Source of the DNA: Dendrobium chrysotoxum
Lineage: Eukaryota > Streptophyta > Magnoliopsida > Asparagales > Orchidaceae
Assembly: GCA_019925795.1 (NCBI GenBank)
Contig: CM034313.1
Coordinates: 24,416,932-24,480,931 of the forward strand
Direction of reading: 5' to 3'
DNA length: 64,000 bases
Of the stretch, positions 1 through 12,623 are shown in pieces. The position numbers and the translations under genes are program-made. Numbering within the stretch: the first letter of the stretch is position 1; every line of letters begins with the position of its first letter. The notes beneath the pieces were generated by a model. It was not told the DNA's origin, did no database searches, and was given only the letters and a program-made list of their open reading frames with translations.

Positions 1-3000
1 ACACAAACCTAGCTTAAGACACCAAAATTAAATTAGCTTTCTATTAAGCTTATTTTAAGCTATAAAAAGCATACCCCATCATTTATGTTCATGTATAGAG
101 CTTGTGTTTAATATTTCGTTGTATTTGGTTGATCCGATAAAGAGAACAAGCTTAAAAACGCACTCTAGGGTTCAGTTACATAACTCTTGTGTTACGTAAG
201 ATTCAAACCGTTGATCTTACGATCAACAGTTTAGATCTAGCCATTTCATGATTTCGTTCGTGTGTGGATCATATCTGCAATCATTTCCTCCATCTGGCAC
301 AATCAAGATCATCTGTATTGAACCGCATGAGATCGGATAGTCCTGTATTTCATCCGATGTGGATAAGTGATATCGCAGTCCGTGGTATCGATTAGGTAAT
401 GATTGATTATGTCGTCACGCAATCATTGCTCTATGATTTGGAGCAGTAAATCGGAAGTCCCTACTTGTCTCCCGATGCCCCTGGTGCTGTCAAACTCTAT
501 TATTTAATTTAAATGTAGTTTTTAATTATTTAAAAATCTAAAAAAACTTAAAAAAATCATTAAAAAATTATTTTAAATCCAAAATTCACATATAATATAT
601 CAAAATGCTCAGGTTTTTTAAGTTCTTTAATCTAAAATTAAAATTTATTTAAAATATTATATATATTTTAAATTATTTTACATATCAAATATTTGAAATT
701 TTTAATTATTATTTAATCAAAAATAATTTGAACATTTTCAAAATTTAAGAAATATACTTTAAAGTATACTATGATTTTTCAAAAAATGTTTCAAAATTAT
801 ATTTATTTTACTTTAAAATGTTATTTATATTAATTAGATTTCATTATTTTAAATGTATTTAATTACTAAAATATTCATAAAATCATTATATATTAAAATT
901 TAATGAAGAATTTTATATATTATATTAAATTATTCAAAACTTAAAATACTTTAACTATTTTTACTTATCTAATAATTTAAATACTTAATTAATATTTAAT
1001 TACATATTAAATTAAATATTTTCAAAAATTCATAAGTTTATATTAAAATATTTTAAATAATCAATGAATTATTTTAAAATATTTTAATTTTAAATTAAAT
1101 TAAATTTAAGGTATATTTTATATTTTAAATAATTTTAAAATAAAAATTCAAATAATTTTAAAAATTTAAAGAAAATTATTTTAAATTAATATAAATTGTT
1201 AGAGAACAGTTAAAACACATTTTAATTTTATTTTAAAATTATTTTGAATATTAGTTACCTTAAATAATTTTAAATACACTTAATTAACATTTTTTAAGAA
1301 TTTAAAAGAATATCAAGTTAAATTAGAAAAATTAATATAACACCATAAAATTTTTAGAGTCTTAAATAATTTAATTTAAAATTTAAAAATTAATATATTT
1401 AAAATAAGTCTAATTATTTAACTATTTAATTAATATTTAATTATATATTAAATTATATATTTTTAAACTTAAAAGTTTTATTTTAAAATATTTTAAATAA
1501 TCAGAGAATTATTTTAAGATATCTTAATTTAAAATTAAAATTAATTTAAGATATTTTATATATTTTAAATAATTTTAATTATTTAAATATTTGAATATTC
1601 AATTGATATTTAATTAAATATTGGCATAAATAATTTTTTAAAATTAGAAACTTTTATTTTAAGATATTTACCATATTATTAAGGTATTCTAAAAAATTAT
1701 TTTGAAACAATTTTAATTTTTCTAAATTCACGTTAAAATTGAGCTATTTTCATATATAAAGTTAATTTTTAAATTATATATGTTAAATCCCTTGAGAGCT
1801 TTGAGTGAGGATTTTAAAATCTTAAACATAGGTTTAGCTTGATTAATTTGATTTAATGGAGAAGGATTAGTAAATAATTATATTTCAATTATTCATTAAT
1901 CAAATTATTCTTTATTTCTATTATATTTTTATTTACATGCATTTGTAGGATGCACACACTTGCACATAGTACTAGGCTCTCCTAGTTTTAGGATTGTTTA
2001 TTGATATTATGTGATTGCATGTTGTCCATGTCTAAGGGTTAGTCATACTTTGATTTGAATCCATTTAACTTGGTGACATCTTAAGGACAGGTCTTATAAA
2101 ATTTAGAAAAATTTTAGAAAATAAAATATACCTATTTTGAACATGAGGCTTTAAACATTCAAACATAGTGACAACTTCAAGCTTAAAAAAATTTCTCACT
2201 GATTTCAAAATTCATTAAGCCATTTAACTAATTAACTTAAGATTAAACCCTTAATTAAGCCTTAAAACTTTTAAAAATATAATAAATAAAATTTAACTCT
2301 AAAAATTAAATATAATATCTCAAACTGACCAGAATTCAACCCTTAAAAATTAAATACCTTTGATTTGACATTATTTTTAAATTATATTTAATTTTAAGTG
2401 AAAATTAATATTTAATTAATTTAATTAATTAAAAATTTCAAAAAAATTCTCAAACACTTGAGAACACCTCCTTAGATTATTTCTGATCTTTGGAGGCGAT
2501 TTCAAGAAATTTGGAGTTCATTTATATTCAAACAATTAAAACCTTTCTAATAATAATTTTAATAATTCAAATAAATACCCAAACTTTGAAAAATCATAAC
2601 TAATTCTAAAAATATTCAAATCAAGCAAACTTAAAAACATTGGACTCCATTTGGGGACTAATATTTATTAAAAATATCAAATCATCAAAAATAATTCAAA
2701 ATTAAAAAGTTAACTTTTTGGTCAATTATAGTTCAAAAATAGGTCAAAACTTCAAAACTTCATAACTAAATGTAGAAAAATCCAATTCCAGCAAACTTAC
2801 AGTCTAATTATTCATCTTAAGGTCTAATATTAAAAAAATATTAACATTCAAGAAATCAACTTTAATAAAAAAGTTAAACTTTGACCCCTTTAATTAATGT
2901 ATTTAAATAATTCAAATAATTTGAAATTTTTAATATTATTTAATTTAAAACTCCAGAAAACATTAATCTAACTTTAAAAACCAATAACCAATCAATTTCT

Positions 3001-5650
3001 TTAAAATTTATCAACCTTTAAGCTTTAATTAATTAAATTCACTTAACTATATCGATAACCGGAGTTTACGAGGCTATTAGCTTAGCCCCAAGGAAGGTGA
3101 AATAAACTTCATAGCCCCGGTGAACAATAAAGGTGGTAGCCATCCAACATTTAAAATATATCTTGAAATAAATTTTAAATCATTAATACTTAAACTTTAA
3201 TTAAATTTTCTCTTAAGCTTTTTTAACCAACTAGAAGATCAAAATAACTTTAATTAACTATCCTATATAGGAAATATTCAAACTACACAGCCTACCTCAA
3301 ACATTTTAGATGATTTGCTAGGACAACTAACTCTAGTATTAGGCTAGGTTGGTGTTTACTTTTCTACTATATGCTAGGCTTTTCAATTTTTTACTACATG
3401 CTGGTTATTAGTATAAATTGATGTGATTATTTATTTAATTTTTATAATCTGTTTATTGATGTGATGGGTGTTAGATTTACCCTTAGATTAGGGTACGATT
3501 TAAATGCTTGCACAATCTTATGTAAGTGTCCATGCTCAAATAGGGAAAGTAATTAAAAGGGGCAAAGTTAAATTTAAATTAATCAAATTTTCTGCTGGTG
3601 CTTCAGAATGCTAAGTCCTCCTTTAAAATCAAAAGAGCGTGGCCATGTATGACTAATTTGAGCATTTTAATTTTCATATATATAACTGTTTGGGATAATT
3701 TAAATGTTGATTACATAGGATAACTTTACAGGTTGTTTGAGTCTAGATTTTTAATCTAATATTCAATATAATTTGATTCTATTTGAGTTATAAAAGTGTA
3801 ATAAAAGTATTTTGAGGTGGGATATTAGATATCCAATTTGAAATCTAAAGAGAAGGGTGACATCCTCTAGGAGAGAGTCCCTCTTTATTTGGATATCTAG
3901 ATTAGAATACTTTAAAATATCCAAAGAAAAAAGATAACACCCCTTTCAAAGGACAATTTAATTTCATTTAGATATCCGGACCTAATGGATCCAAGAAGTT
4001 CGTAGAAGGACAAAGAAGTGAAGGCCGAGAATAATTCCATTCTCAGAGTCACTTGAGTCTTAGGAGTAGAATCCAGGATATTATTAGTGGTGCTTGGCCA
4101 CTTTACTTTTTTTGTAATTTCTAGGTTATAATATTAAGTAGTACTTGCCACATAGACATTCAATTTGATAATTTTAATTGATTTTATTTACATTAATTGT
4201 GCAGTAGAAATGATATATTTTTCTAGCTTTATTTCTTCCATGCTGTGTTTAATTTAGCATAGAACCCGATCGGAGGCTCGGGAGGGAACATTAAAAAACT
4301 TTTTCTACTTAAATTAAATTTATAATTTTTAATCTCACATAAAAAATTTAATGCTTTAATAAGTAAGCTCGAGATCATGAGAGTCTTTCATGCATTCATA
4401 TTTTAACTTTCTCTTCCTTGTTAGGCACCTCCCTGCCTGCGGGTTCTAGTAGGCCATCTAACTTATTAAGGTGCAGTCCTATCAAGGAGAAGTTGTGCAA
4501 TCTCTAAGATAAAAGTATTTTTAAACCTTTTTAAAAACTACTTCGTATTCAATTTAATGTATCTATAGAGTCAATTTGCATGCATTGCATTAGATATAAA
4601 CTTAAAAGTGTCTAAAAATTTAATTGTATTTACTTTAAGCTTTAGATTATCCAACATTAGTCAAGGGGCTAATTAGGATCTGCTTTAGCTAAACAATATC
4701 CCTACCACTCTTTCATTAAAGATCAGATACTTGAATTTTAAGCGACTAGGTAGCTAGCTGGCTCTCTAATCCAGGCTAAGGTAAGTCTATGTTTACGTTA
4801 CATTAGATAGGTTTGGGGTACTAATTTTTAGTGCTCAGTTTATATTTAAGTTCTAAGGGCAGGTTCAAACTATAAGACCTACACCTTCTTGGAATTTAAT
4901 CCTAATCTTCTAATAAATTTGACAACTCAAATTAAATCTCTTTCAATCCAAAATTTAATCCCAACACTTAGGATAGGCTGGGGTGCTTATGAAATGTTTT
5001 AGAATTCAAAAGCACCTCCTACCATTCTTCCACCTGTAGAATTAGTGTTTAATGTTATTCCAATTTCATTTAAAGTTTGAACTTCAAACCTTTGATATCA
5101 CTCCTTAAAATTTTTAGATAAAATTTCTCTCATTATTTTAATTAAGAGTCTTCATAGGAAACTCCAATTTTCCATATAATGTAATTAACCATGAGGGCTT
5201 GCACTCGTAGGAGATTTAGAAACCCAGATCAAATTTTTAAGAAATTCAAGTTTTCAAAACTCAATTAATTATCTTTGGGAGAATTCAAGTCAAAATCAAC
5301 GATCATTATCATCATTTTCAAATGATTAATAGTTATTGATATCTTCTTTCCTTAGAAAGATATATCAATTATTATCATAACTTTGATTATGAAATTAATG
5401 ATATTTTATCCAAATTATCATAATTAAATACCTGATTGAACAATCATTTTGACTTTATGGGGTCATATGTTGTTCATGCTCAAATTTGACTTTGATAATC
5501 AGAATTAATTTTGAATCTTAAAAATTAAAACCATTAGAGAATGATATATTCACCTCCTGAGTTGATATATTATTCATAATGATGTATTCAATTTCAAAAT
5601 TAAAATTCCAAAAATTAACCTTTCCCAAACAAATTTAATCTTTTCAAATT
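1..5650 (-). repeat. RepA copy A, non-coding retroelement-like repeat
   Basis: This stretch is collinear, in reverse complement, with 37296-45690. Anchor matches by eye: 50-170 with 45540-45640; 3050-3110 (a GC-rich block around AAGGAAGGTGAAATAAACTT) with 42210-42270; 4930-4990 with 38930-38990; 5160-5220 (around GGGCTTGCACTCGTAGGAGA) with 37735-37785. It has no coding capacity. Copy A is shorter than copy B between the 3050 and 4940 anchors (about 1.9 kb against 3.3 kb), mainly because B carries extra tandem repeats. It also lacks the plastid insertion seen in B. It could be a LARD-like non-autonomous LTR element or part of a very long LTR. Termini are not defined and the element may extend left of the window. 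Confidence 0.7.
490..1780. repeat. Extremely AT-rich core of RepA copy A
   Basis: This is almost pure A and T, with dense short palindromic words such as TTTTAAATAATTTTAAAAT and ATTAATATTTAATT. It corresponds to 43860-45000 in copy B, so it is a property of the repeat family and not local noise. No reading frame, RNA gene or promoter can be supported. Such tracts can act as matrix-attachment or low-nucleosome DNA, but that is only a possibility. Confidence 0.6.
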
Positions 5651-6469
5651 TCAACTTTTTTATCAAATAGTTGTTAACCTCTTTTTTTGACACTAATCAC
5701 TTATTCTTGTATATCTTATCAGTTGGTCCACCATCTTCTATTTTGTACCATAGTATTTGATGAAAGGTCAAGTTACACATTTTATCTCAATTTATACTTG
5801 GCTTTAGAGTTTATTTATTTTGATCACATTTTGTTATTTATTATCTTTTAAAAATATATGTGATTAAGTTCATGCCAATTTGATGAATATTTTACGTAAG
5901 TTTATTCATTTGAATTTTTCATGCACATATTGTCTCTTACATAAATTTTGTTGATCATGGTCTTATCTTTCTAAATGGATTGCACTATTACATTCGATTT
6001 GATAAGAAAAATCAATTATATATATTCGTGCTCGAATCGGATATCATTTGATTTGTATCATGGAGGGAGTATATTAAAGGTTATCTTTTTATTATTTTTT
6101 TAAAATCTAATAATAATAAAAAGATTATACAAAAAAAAGTATTTTTAATACATATATCTGTAAAAAACATTAAAGAAAATAAAAACCATCATTAAAATCT
6201 TTTAAAATTAAAATATAAAATATAAAAAAATAAAACTTAAGATATAAAAATAAATAAAAAGAAAAGAAAAAGAAAATAAATAAAAATAAAAGAAAAGAAA
6301 ATAAATAAAAATAAAAGAAAAGAAAATAAATAAAAATAAAAGAAAAGAAAATAAATGAATAAATAACAAAACCCCACTTAAATTCACTTAAAAATAAATT
6401 AAATGAAGGTCAAATTAAAATTAATTTAGCTCTCAAATATTCTTTAAATCAAATAAGCAAATCATAACT
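5651..6469. other. Spacer without genes
   Basis: This is AT-rich intergenic DNA. It contains a single GGAGGGAGTA at 6062-6071, which resembles one end of a Stowaway MITE, but no matching TACTCCCTCC end was found nearby. The 25-bp tandem repeat at 6276-6350 lies within it. No coding sequence is supported. Confidence 0.5.
6276..6350. repeat. 25-bp purine-rich tandem repeat, three perfect units
   Basis: Three identical 25-bp units start at 6276, 6301 and 6326, each beginning ATAAATAAAAATAAAAG; a fourth starts at 6351 and diverges at once. The strand is almost only A and G. Perfect identity in otherwise eroded DNA indicates recent replication slippage. Confidence 0.9.
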
Positions 6470-6885
6470 GTAATTATGCCCATTAGCCATTATAATGATT
6501 TTTGAATACCTGGTCATACAGTACGATATATATCATGTAGTACGATTAGTTCAAAAAAATTATACTTCTAATTTTTTCACTATCTCACTCCCCTGAGTGT
6601 GTGTGTGCACGATCACTAAGTTTAGCATCTACTAAATACATGGCTTTGACTCAAGAAATGTAAAAATAAATAAAAGTAGAAATAAAGACTCTTAAAAACA
6701 CTTAACCCTATTCTACCTAGTCTTGAGTTGATCACTTGGCACGGTGTATAGTTGACCTAAAATGTTAGTACACAAGAACAAATATACAATAGTGAAAATA
6801 ATAAGATATACCATTATAGAGAATCCAATAATATTTTTTATCATTAAAATCACAACACCTGGGTCCAAATTTGCAATATAAATCA
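6470..6885 (-). mobile_element. Copia LTR start fragment (minus strand)
   Basis: In reverse complement this matches 36235-36615. Shared blocks are GTGATTTTAATGATAA-type sequence next to GGACCCA, an ACTAGGTAGA-type block, a CACACACACTTATGG-like block and the AACTAATCGTAC-type segment. The same order is recognisable at the start of the copia-2 LTR (61734-62100). I infer a U3 fragment of a SIRE-like copia LTR. The rest of the element is missing here. Confidence 0.55.
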
Positions 6886-7049
6886 CTTAATAAATGGTTA
6901 ACAAAATTTCAAAAACACTTTACAATCATTCTATCCTACATGGGGGAATGCATGCATTATAATTATGTGCCTTGGGACTTAGCTGTTAGTGGTTTTTGCA
7001 CTTTAAAGTCATGAACTAACATGACTGTTTAAAACCTAAAAATGAAATA

Positions 7050-8545
7050 ACTTAAATAAATAAAACATAGTTAAATTTAATTAATAAAATTCTAAAATAT
7101 TAAAACTTAAATTAAAATTAAAATCTTCTTTTGTTTATAACCAACAAATAACTTCAAGTCTAAGTAACTTAAACATCAAATCTTCCAGGATATATCAAAG
7201 CCATATGACTTATGCACACATTAGATGATTTGCTAGAGTAACCACCTCTATTCTTAGGTTAGGCCTATAGTGTGTTTGGTGTGAAGCAGATGTCTTTGAC
7301 TAGAGGGTATTTTTTATGTTTTTGTTTACTTTATGTACTCTGAATGTCATACCATGCATGATTATTTTCCTATTATTAGTGTATTTTAAATTTTTTAAAT
7401 TATATCCACCTACATTGCACCCATATATACATTGTATTTATATATTTATGGTATCATCTCTTTGTTGTATAAAGAAGATCAAAGTAGAATGTAGATACAC
7501 ATATGAATATAAAAGTCAAATGTACATGTAAAGGTCAAGATTGTATATTTAGATCGAGTTGTAAACTTAAAAATTCTTGAAAGGTTAAAGGTGATTTGCT
7601 TAGATACATATAGGACTCCAAAAGAAAATGACTTATCTTCCTTTAAGAGACATTATCTTTTGGAGTTCTATAGGAGATTTGGAGCCAAAAGATAATAGGT
7701 ACACACATGTAAACCTACCTCACTTATAGGAGTAGAAATCCAAGCTTAGTATGGTGGAGCTTATCCTCCTTTTTTTTATAGTAGAGCCTACTTATATTTT
7801 CATTTTAAATGAATGAATAAACATTTTATTGATACATCACTTCACACATCATACATGGCATTAGTTAGATGATGTTAAATATTAAAGAGTCTTGATTAAA
7901 CTTTCTAAACTAAACATCAATGATCCCTTAGGGATAAAGCCATCCTATCTTGCATTCGTAAGATGATTGATAGTATTTAGGATGTTAGCTAGTTGTCTAT
8001 TCTAGGCATATATAAGTTTAGATTGTTCACCCATCAATTTTTTCTCTAAAGTCTAAATAAATTCTAAAAGTCTAAATTTCTTCTTTAAAATTAATAAATC
8101 TTTAGGCTTTAAACTTAAATTTTTTATCAAATTGTCATACATTTTAAAAGCCTACTCCTCACTTTAATTAAGAGTTTTCTCAAGAATTATCTTGAGATGT
8201 AATTAAATATAGAGGCTTGACTATATAGGGAGTCTATAACGTGGATTAAAATAAACCCTATCTTAATTCCTTTCTAAGATACAGGAAAAAAAAATTTAGA
8301 CTTAGACTAAATCATTTCCTTGGTTTGTTTTATTTTTAGAATGATAAGTGAATGTCTCTTTTATCCTCTAGGATGAATTGAACCTTCCTTATGCTGTGTT
8401 TAATTATGCAAAAAATTTTGTTTGTCTCTTTAATTCGATAGTAAATAATTAGTCTATTTCTCAAAGTAGTGTAATATTGGTTATGTAGATTTGACTAAAG
8501 AAACATAAAGTGAATCAGTGGCACATTTAATTGTCCATAATGATA
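7050..8545 (-). repeat. RepA-derived left arm of a large inverted repeat
   Basis: In reverse complement this aligns with 12460-13990. Anchors: 7200-7290 with 13740-13830, 7740-7830 with 13190-13290, 8150-8300 with 12700-12830, 8330-8545 with 12460-12660. Its inner part also aligns in the same orientation with copy A (3180-5230). It is non-coding. Short apparent reading frames here are A/T-rich chance frames. The 6886-7049 stretch before it shows nothing recognisable. Confidence 0.65.
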
Positions 8546-9807
8546 AAAAAGGTCAAACTATCAAGGATTAATAGTTGAGCATAGATGACACGTTATGAAG
8601 AGCAAAATGAAGATCCTAACTTCAAGTTTCTTTTTTTTTTAATTTATTTTTCATATTTACATGTTATGTAAAATATTGTGCGTGCTAAGCATTATATGTT
8701 GTATGTGTTATGACATTATATAAAATTCAGGTTTTAAGAATTTTAAAATATAAAATTATAATGATATGATGATATTAATATGTTATAAATGAGATAATGA
8801 TAAATAATTTGTTTAATTATAATGCTTATAGTAGAAGATCCAACCATGGAGGTTAGTGGATGTTATACCGAGGTTAGTGTAAGTTATACCATATGGTGTT
8901 TATTCCACAGGGAGATGGTAACATGTAGTATGTGTACGGCCGCTACTATAACTCTTTCCTTCCTTTGTAATTTGAATTAAGTCCTTTTATAAAAACTTAT
9001 GAAGCATGTTGTTCCATGGAATGAAAGGGTTAGAATGTTTGTAAACTGATTTGGATTAAAATACAAGAGGCTTAATCTTGGTGGTTCGCCATAACAGATG
9101 ATTTTGGGATATTCTCTACACAATTGCTTTGGTGAGTGAATGTTTTAATCTATTGTATAGTTTGCTTAAGTTTTATGTGAGAATGTTTTCCTTTATGTTT
9201 TATCTCATACAAAAAATTAAATTACATATTATTTTTGATAAATTTAGTGTTTAATCTTGTATTTATTGGTTGGCCAATAAAATTTTATAACTAGACCAAG
9301 GCATGGTCAAGTTTTTATTGGTGCCATTATACCATATTAAAAAAGAAATTTAAATGTAGCTCTATTTTTAACTCATCCCCCTACAACCTTCAAGTAAATT
9401 CCTTAAATTTCCTTCCCAAATTATTGTGTTTCTAATGCCTAAACCCTGGTTCTATAAATTCATCTAGATTAGGATTTTTTTAACATAGTCAATTCTAAAC
9501 TACCAAAAAGTTATCTAAATATTTTAAAATTTGTAAAGATTTTTAGATAATATATAGGCACTCTAAACTAACTAATGCAATTAATTTCATGAATTTCAGA
9601 TAAGTATTCTTGCTATTATCATCGTTTGATTTCAGCATGGTGCTATATGAATTTTAAAACTCAAACCTAAGGCTAACACCTATTCCTCTCCAAATCTTCA
9701 TTCCACCACCAAATTAACTCCTCCAACATGTTAGTCATTTACATATGTCTCTTGTGAAGGTTTAGAAAGCAATAACCATCACTAGGTGCCTCTCTATTAG
9801 GTGACAT
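8545..9807 (+). mobile_element. LTR-like direct repeat, copy 1
   Basis: This aligns along its length with 10515-11742. Shared blocks: GGTCAAACTATCA near the start, a GAGGTTAG block followed by a ATGGTGTTTA block about 300 bp in, and CTAGGCTAAC-like and CCAAATTAACTC blocks near the end. It is followed immediately by a degenerate tRNA-Met-type primer-binding site, as expected of a 5' LTR. Divergence between the two copies is high, so the element is old. The superfamily cannot be assigned because no pol remnant is attached. Orientation follows from the primer site. Confidence 0.6.
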
Positions 9808-9813
9808 CAAGTT

Positions 9814-9825
9814 GTGTTATCAAAG
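9814..9825 (+). other. Degenerate primer-binding site
   Basis: TGTTATCAAAGC differs at two positions from the canonical plant initiator tRNA-Met site TGGTATCAGAGC. It lies just after the LTR-like unit. Confidence 0.5.
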
Positions 9826-9826
9826 C

Positions 9827-10514
9827 AAATCTATGAGGAGCATTGGAGGACTTGAAGAAAGGCAAGAAATCATTAGTGAAAAAATTATTATTAAGTTTTT
9901 CATATTTGCATTTTTTTCATTTAAATTCTCTATAACTCTTAGTAGAATTCTTAAAATCATGACATCTCAATCTGAAAACATATATTCTTTAGTAAATAAT
10001 ATTTTGTAAGAGATTCCTACATCTCAAAATAAACTTTACAAAAATATAATGGCCATATAGCATTAACTAAATGATTTGAGGGATTAAATGCAAAGAAATA
10101 AATATTTTGACCTAAGAAATAATGTTATAAATTTTAAAATACAAGAAATAAATCTTGAATCTGCCATTTAACTTGAGCCCCTATTCAATTTGATGTAGTT
10201 ATCATCACATTGAAGCCTCCATTTTTTCCAATTATATCTATTGTCCTTCCACCTTCCATTAATGTCATTAAAATAATACCATGCAGTCTACATGCTTATA
10301 TGATTATTTCCATAATAGTATTTGTTAGCAAATGCTTTCAAGCTAACCCATTTGTAAGATTGATAGGATCTCCTTAACAAGTGTTATTTTCTATTATTCC
10401 CATGCCTACAGATACTCCACCATTGAAGCATTTCTAGAACAAATCTATCTAACTCTTTGGAGAAGAGTTCTTTAATGTCAAAAGGAATTGGTGTAGCACA
10501 AAAACCACTAAAAA
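9827..10514 (+). mobile_element. Internal remnant after LTR copy 1
   Basis: This is where gag would start in an LTR element. Short open frames (for example 9812-10009) have no recognisable domain. They are probably the decayed start of gag, by position only. No RT, integrase or protease motif is visible before the second LTR-like unit at 10515. Confidence 0.35.
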
Positions 10515-11742
10515 TAGAATATATAGAAAGGGTCAAACTATCAGTGCTCAATCTAGGAAAATTGTAACCATTTATGGATGTCCTATTATGGGGAGCACAA
10601 TAAAGATCCAAACCTAGGAATTTTTTAGTTAGTTTTATATTTAAATTTTATGTGAAATATTATGTATTTTTTAAATTTTATGTATTTTATGTGCAACGTG
10701 ATTATATAAATTTTATATTTCAAGCCTTTAAAAACTTAAATTATAAATGATAATAGTGTATTAATATGTTCAAATTAAAATATTATAATTAATTATGTAA
10801 TAAATTATAATATTTTTAAAAAGGTCTTGCTGTAGATCGAGGTTAGAAAATGGTATTTCTTATGGTGTTTAATAGCTAGATAGGTGGTTACATGTAGCCT
10901 CTCGTTGTAACTATAAAGGAGTGACATATAAAGTTTTATTTGTTGTGAATGAAATTAAGAAATGTTTGGTGATGAAGTTTTGGAGTGAACTACAAGAAAT
11001 GGCAAGGCTTGGTGGTAGACCATAAAGGAAGTTTTAATTATCTCTATAAATCAATCTTATTTTGTGTTGATTAGCTTTGCTTTTGTGAATTTTTTTTTAA
11101 TCTTTCAATTTAATCTTATTTATATTCACCCAACTATGTTTTATGATAAATTCATAAAAAAATATAATAAAAATCTCTACCTAAAAATATATACAGTGTA
11201 TAACGAATACTTGGCTAAAAAATTGACATTATATTTTTCCTTTGGTGAATTAGTGACCTTAATCCCTTCTAAAAATTCTGAAAAAACCCATAATGAAACT
11301 TAGGACATCCCACTACAATTTTCAACCAATTTCTCAAATTTTAATAATTCTAAACCCTCCTACTATGAGCATAAACCATAACTAGTCAATTCAGTTAGAC
11401 TAGGTTTTTTTTTTTTTGAAATTAGACACATCCAAATTCACAAAAAAAAATGACCTTTCCAAACCTAATAAAAACTCTCATATGTTAACTAGGACCTTGT
11501 GTATAACTTTTCAAAGTTATTTGTTGACTTTTGGATGTTCATGGATATCTAATCATTTGAAATCATTCTAGTAATATCTAAATTTTATATCTCGAACCCT
11601 AGGCTAACTCCTATTAAACTCCAAACTCTTACACTAAAACCAAATTAACTCAACAAAATTATTTCTCATCTATATAAATCTCTTATGAATGATTATAAAC
11701 TAATTTGATCATCATCAAGGGTACTCTCTAATAGGCCACTCC
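10515..11742 (+). mobile_element. LTR-like direct repeat, copy 2
   Basis: This is the second copy of the unit at 8545-9807, with the same order of conserved blocks and again followed by a degenerate primer-binding site. In a normal element the 3' LTR is not followed by a primer site and internal sequence. The arrangement LTR, internal, LTR, internal therefore suggests a tandem array made by unequal recombination, or two truncated insertions. Confidence 0.6.
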
Positions 11743-11747
11743 AATTA

Positions 11748-11759
11748 TAATATTAGAGC
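11748..11759 (+). other. Degenerate primer-binding site, second copy
   Basis: TAATATTAGAGC differs from TGGTATCAGAGC at three positions. All three are G-to-A or C-to-T transitions, consistent with cytosine deamination on either strand. Confidence 0.45.
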
Positions 11760-12318
11760 AAATATTAGGTTCAAAGATAGGTGTAGTGATATTGCAGACA
11801 TGAAAAAGGAGTTGGTGTAAAGTTAGAAAATGTAGGATTTTCATAATAAATTTTTTGTGTGAAAAGAATTAAAGCTATTATTTTTGTGAAGAAAATTCTT
11901 AAGAAAGATACAAAATTCAAGAACATTTGTGATGCCACAAAATCCATCAACATAACTCCTTAGGTAAATATTCAATGTCAAAATAAAGAGCTCATCACCA
12001 TAACACTACCTTCTGTGTGCCACAACCAAGTCAGCGTTACCACATTAAACTTCTAAACTATAGCACTAAATTAGATTTCCATAGCATTAGTCCCTCCAAC
12101 ATCGCAATGCTATGAGGGGGAAATTTAACATGATAGAGAGCATGGCACCACAACACTTGATCATCCTACGCTATAACGCTAAATTGCCTAAGTGCCATGA
12201 AGGTGTGGTAGTTATCAATTATAATACAAAGATAAGAGATAATTCACTGAGAGCACCATAAAGCTACCAGTGCAGTGCCATCACCTATTGGGCCTTATAG
12301 ACAAATAAATTATACCAA
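11760..12318 (+). mobile_element. Internal remnant after LTR copy 2
   Basis: No protein domain is recognisable. From 12000 to 12200 there is a loose repetition of a motif like TATAGCACTAAAT / TATAACGCTAAAT / CATAGCATTAG. This may be an old minisatellite. The stretch ends at the tandem duplication starting near 12319. Confidence 0.3.
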
Positions 12319-12623
12319 CTTATTTGCTTTATATTTATCCAATTAAATTCACTTAGCTAACACCATACTATCTCAAAAGATAGACTAATGCTTCATTATC
12401 GATTCAAAAATAGGAATGAAAATTATTTTCATAATTAAACTCAGTATAAGAAATTGTTGAATAATAAAATGTGCCACATGATTTGCTTTAATGTTTCCTT
12501 AGTCAAATCTAAATAGCCAAATATTATACCATCTTGAAAGATAGACTAATATTTTATTATCAATTTGAAATTAGAAATAAAATTTACTTTTATAATCAAA
12601 CAGTGCATAAGGAATTTTTAATT
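12319..12623. repeat. 161-bp tandem duplication
   Basis: Two adjacent units share ATTTGCTTTA...AGATAGACTAAT...TTTCATAATTAAAC...CAGTATAAG-type blocks. TAGACTAAT occurs at 12381 and 12542, a period of 161 bp. Only one unit exists at the matching place in the inverted arm (8440-8545), so the duplication arose in this copy. Confidence 0.6.

Noticed and set aside
6062..6071. Stowaway MITE-like end GGAGGGAGTA
   Set aside because: Only one end is visible; no matching inverted end with a TA target duplication was found.
7316..7531. 71-codon hydrophobic frame
   Set aside because: It lies inside a RepA arm; the opposite arm does not keep it.
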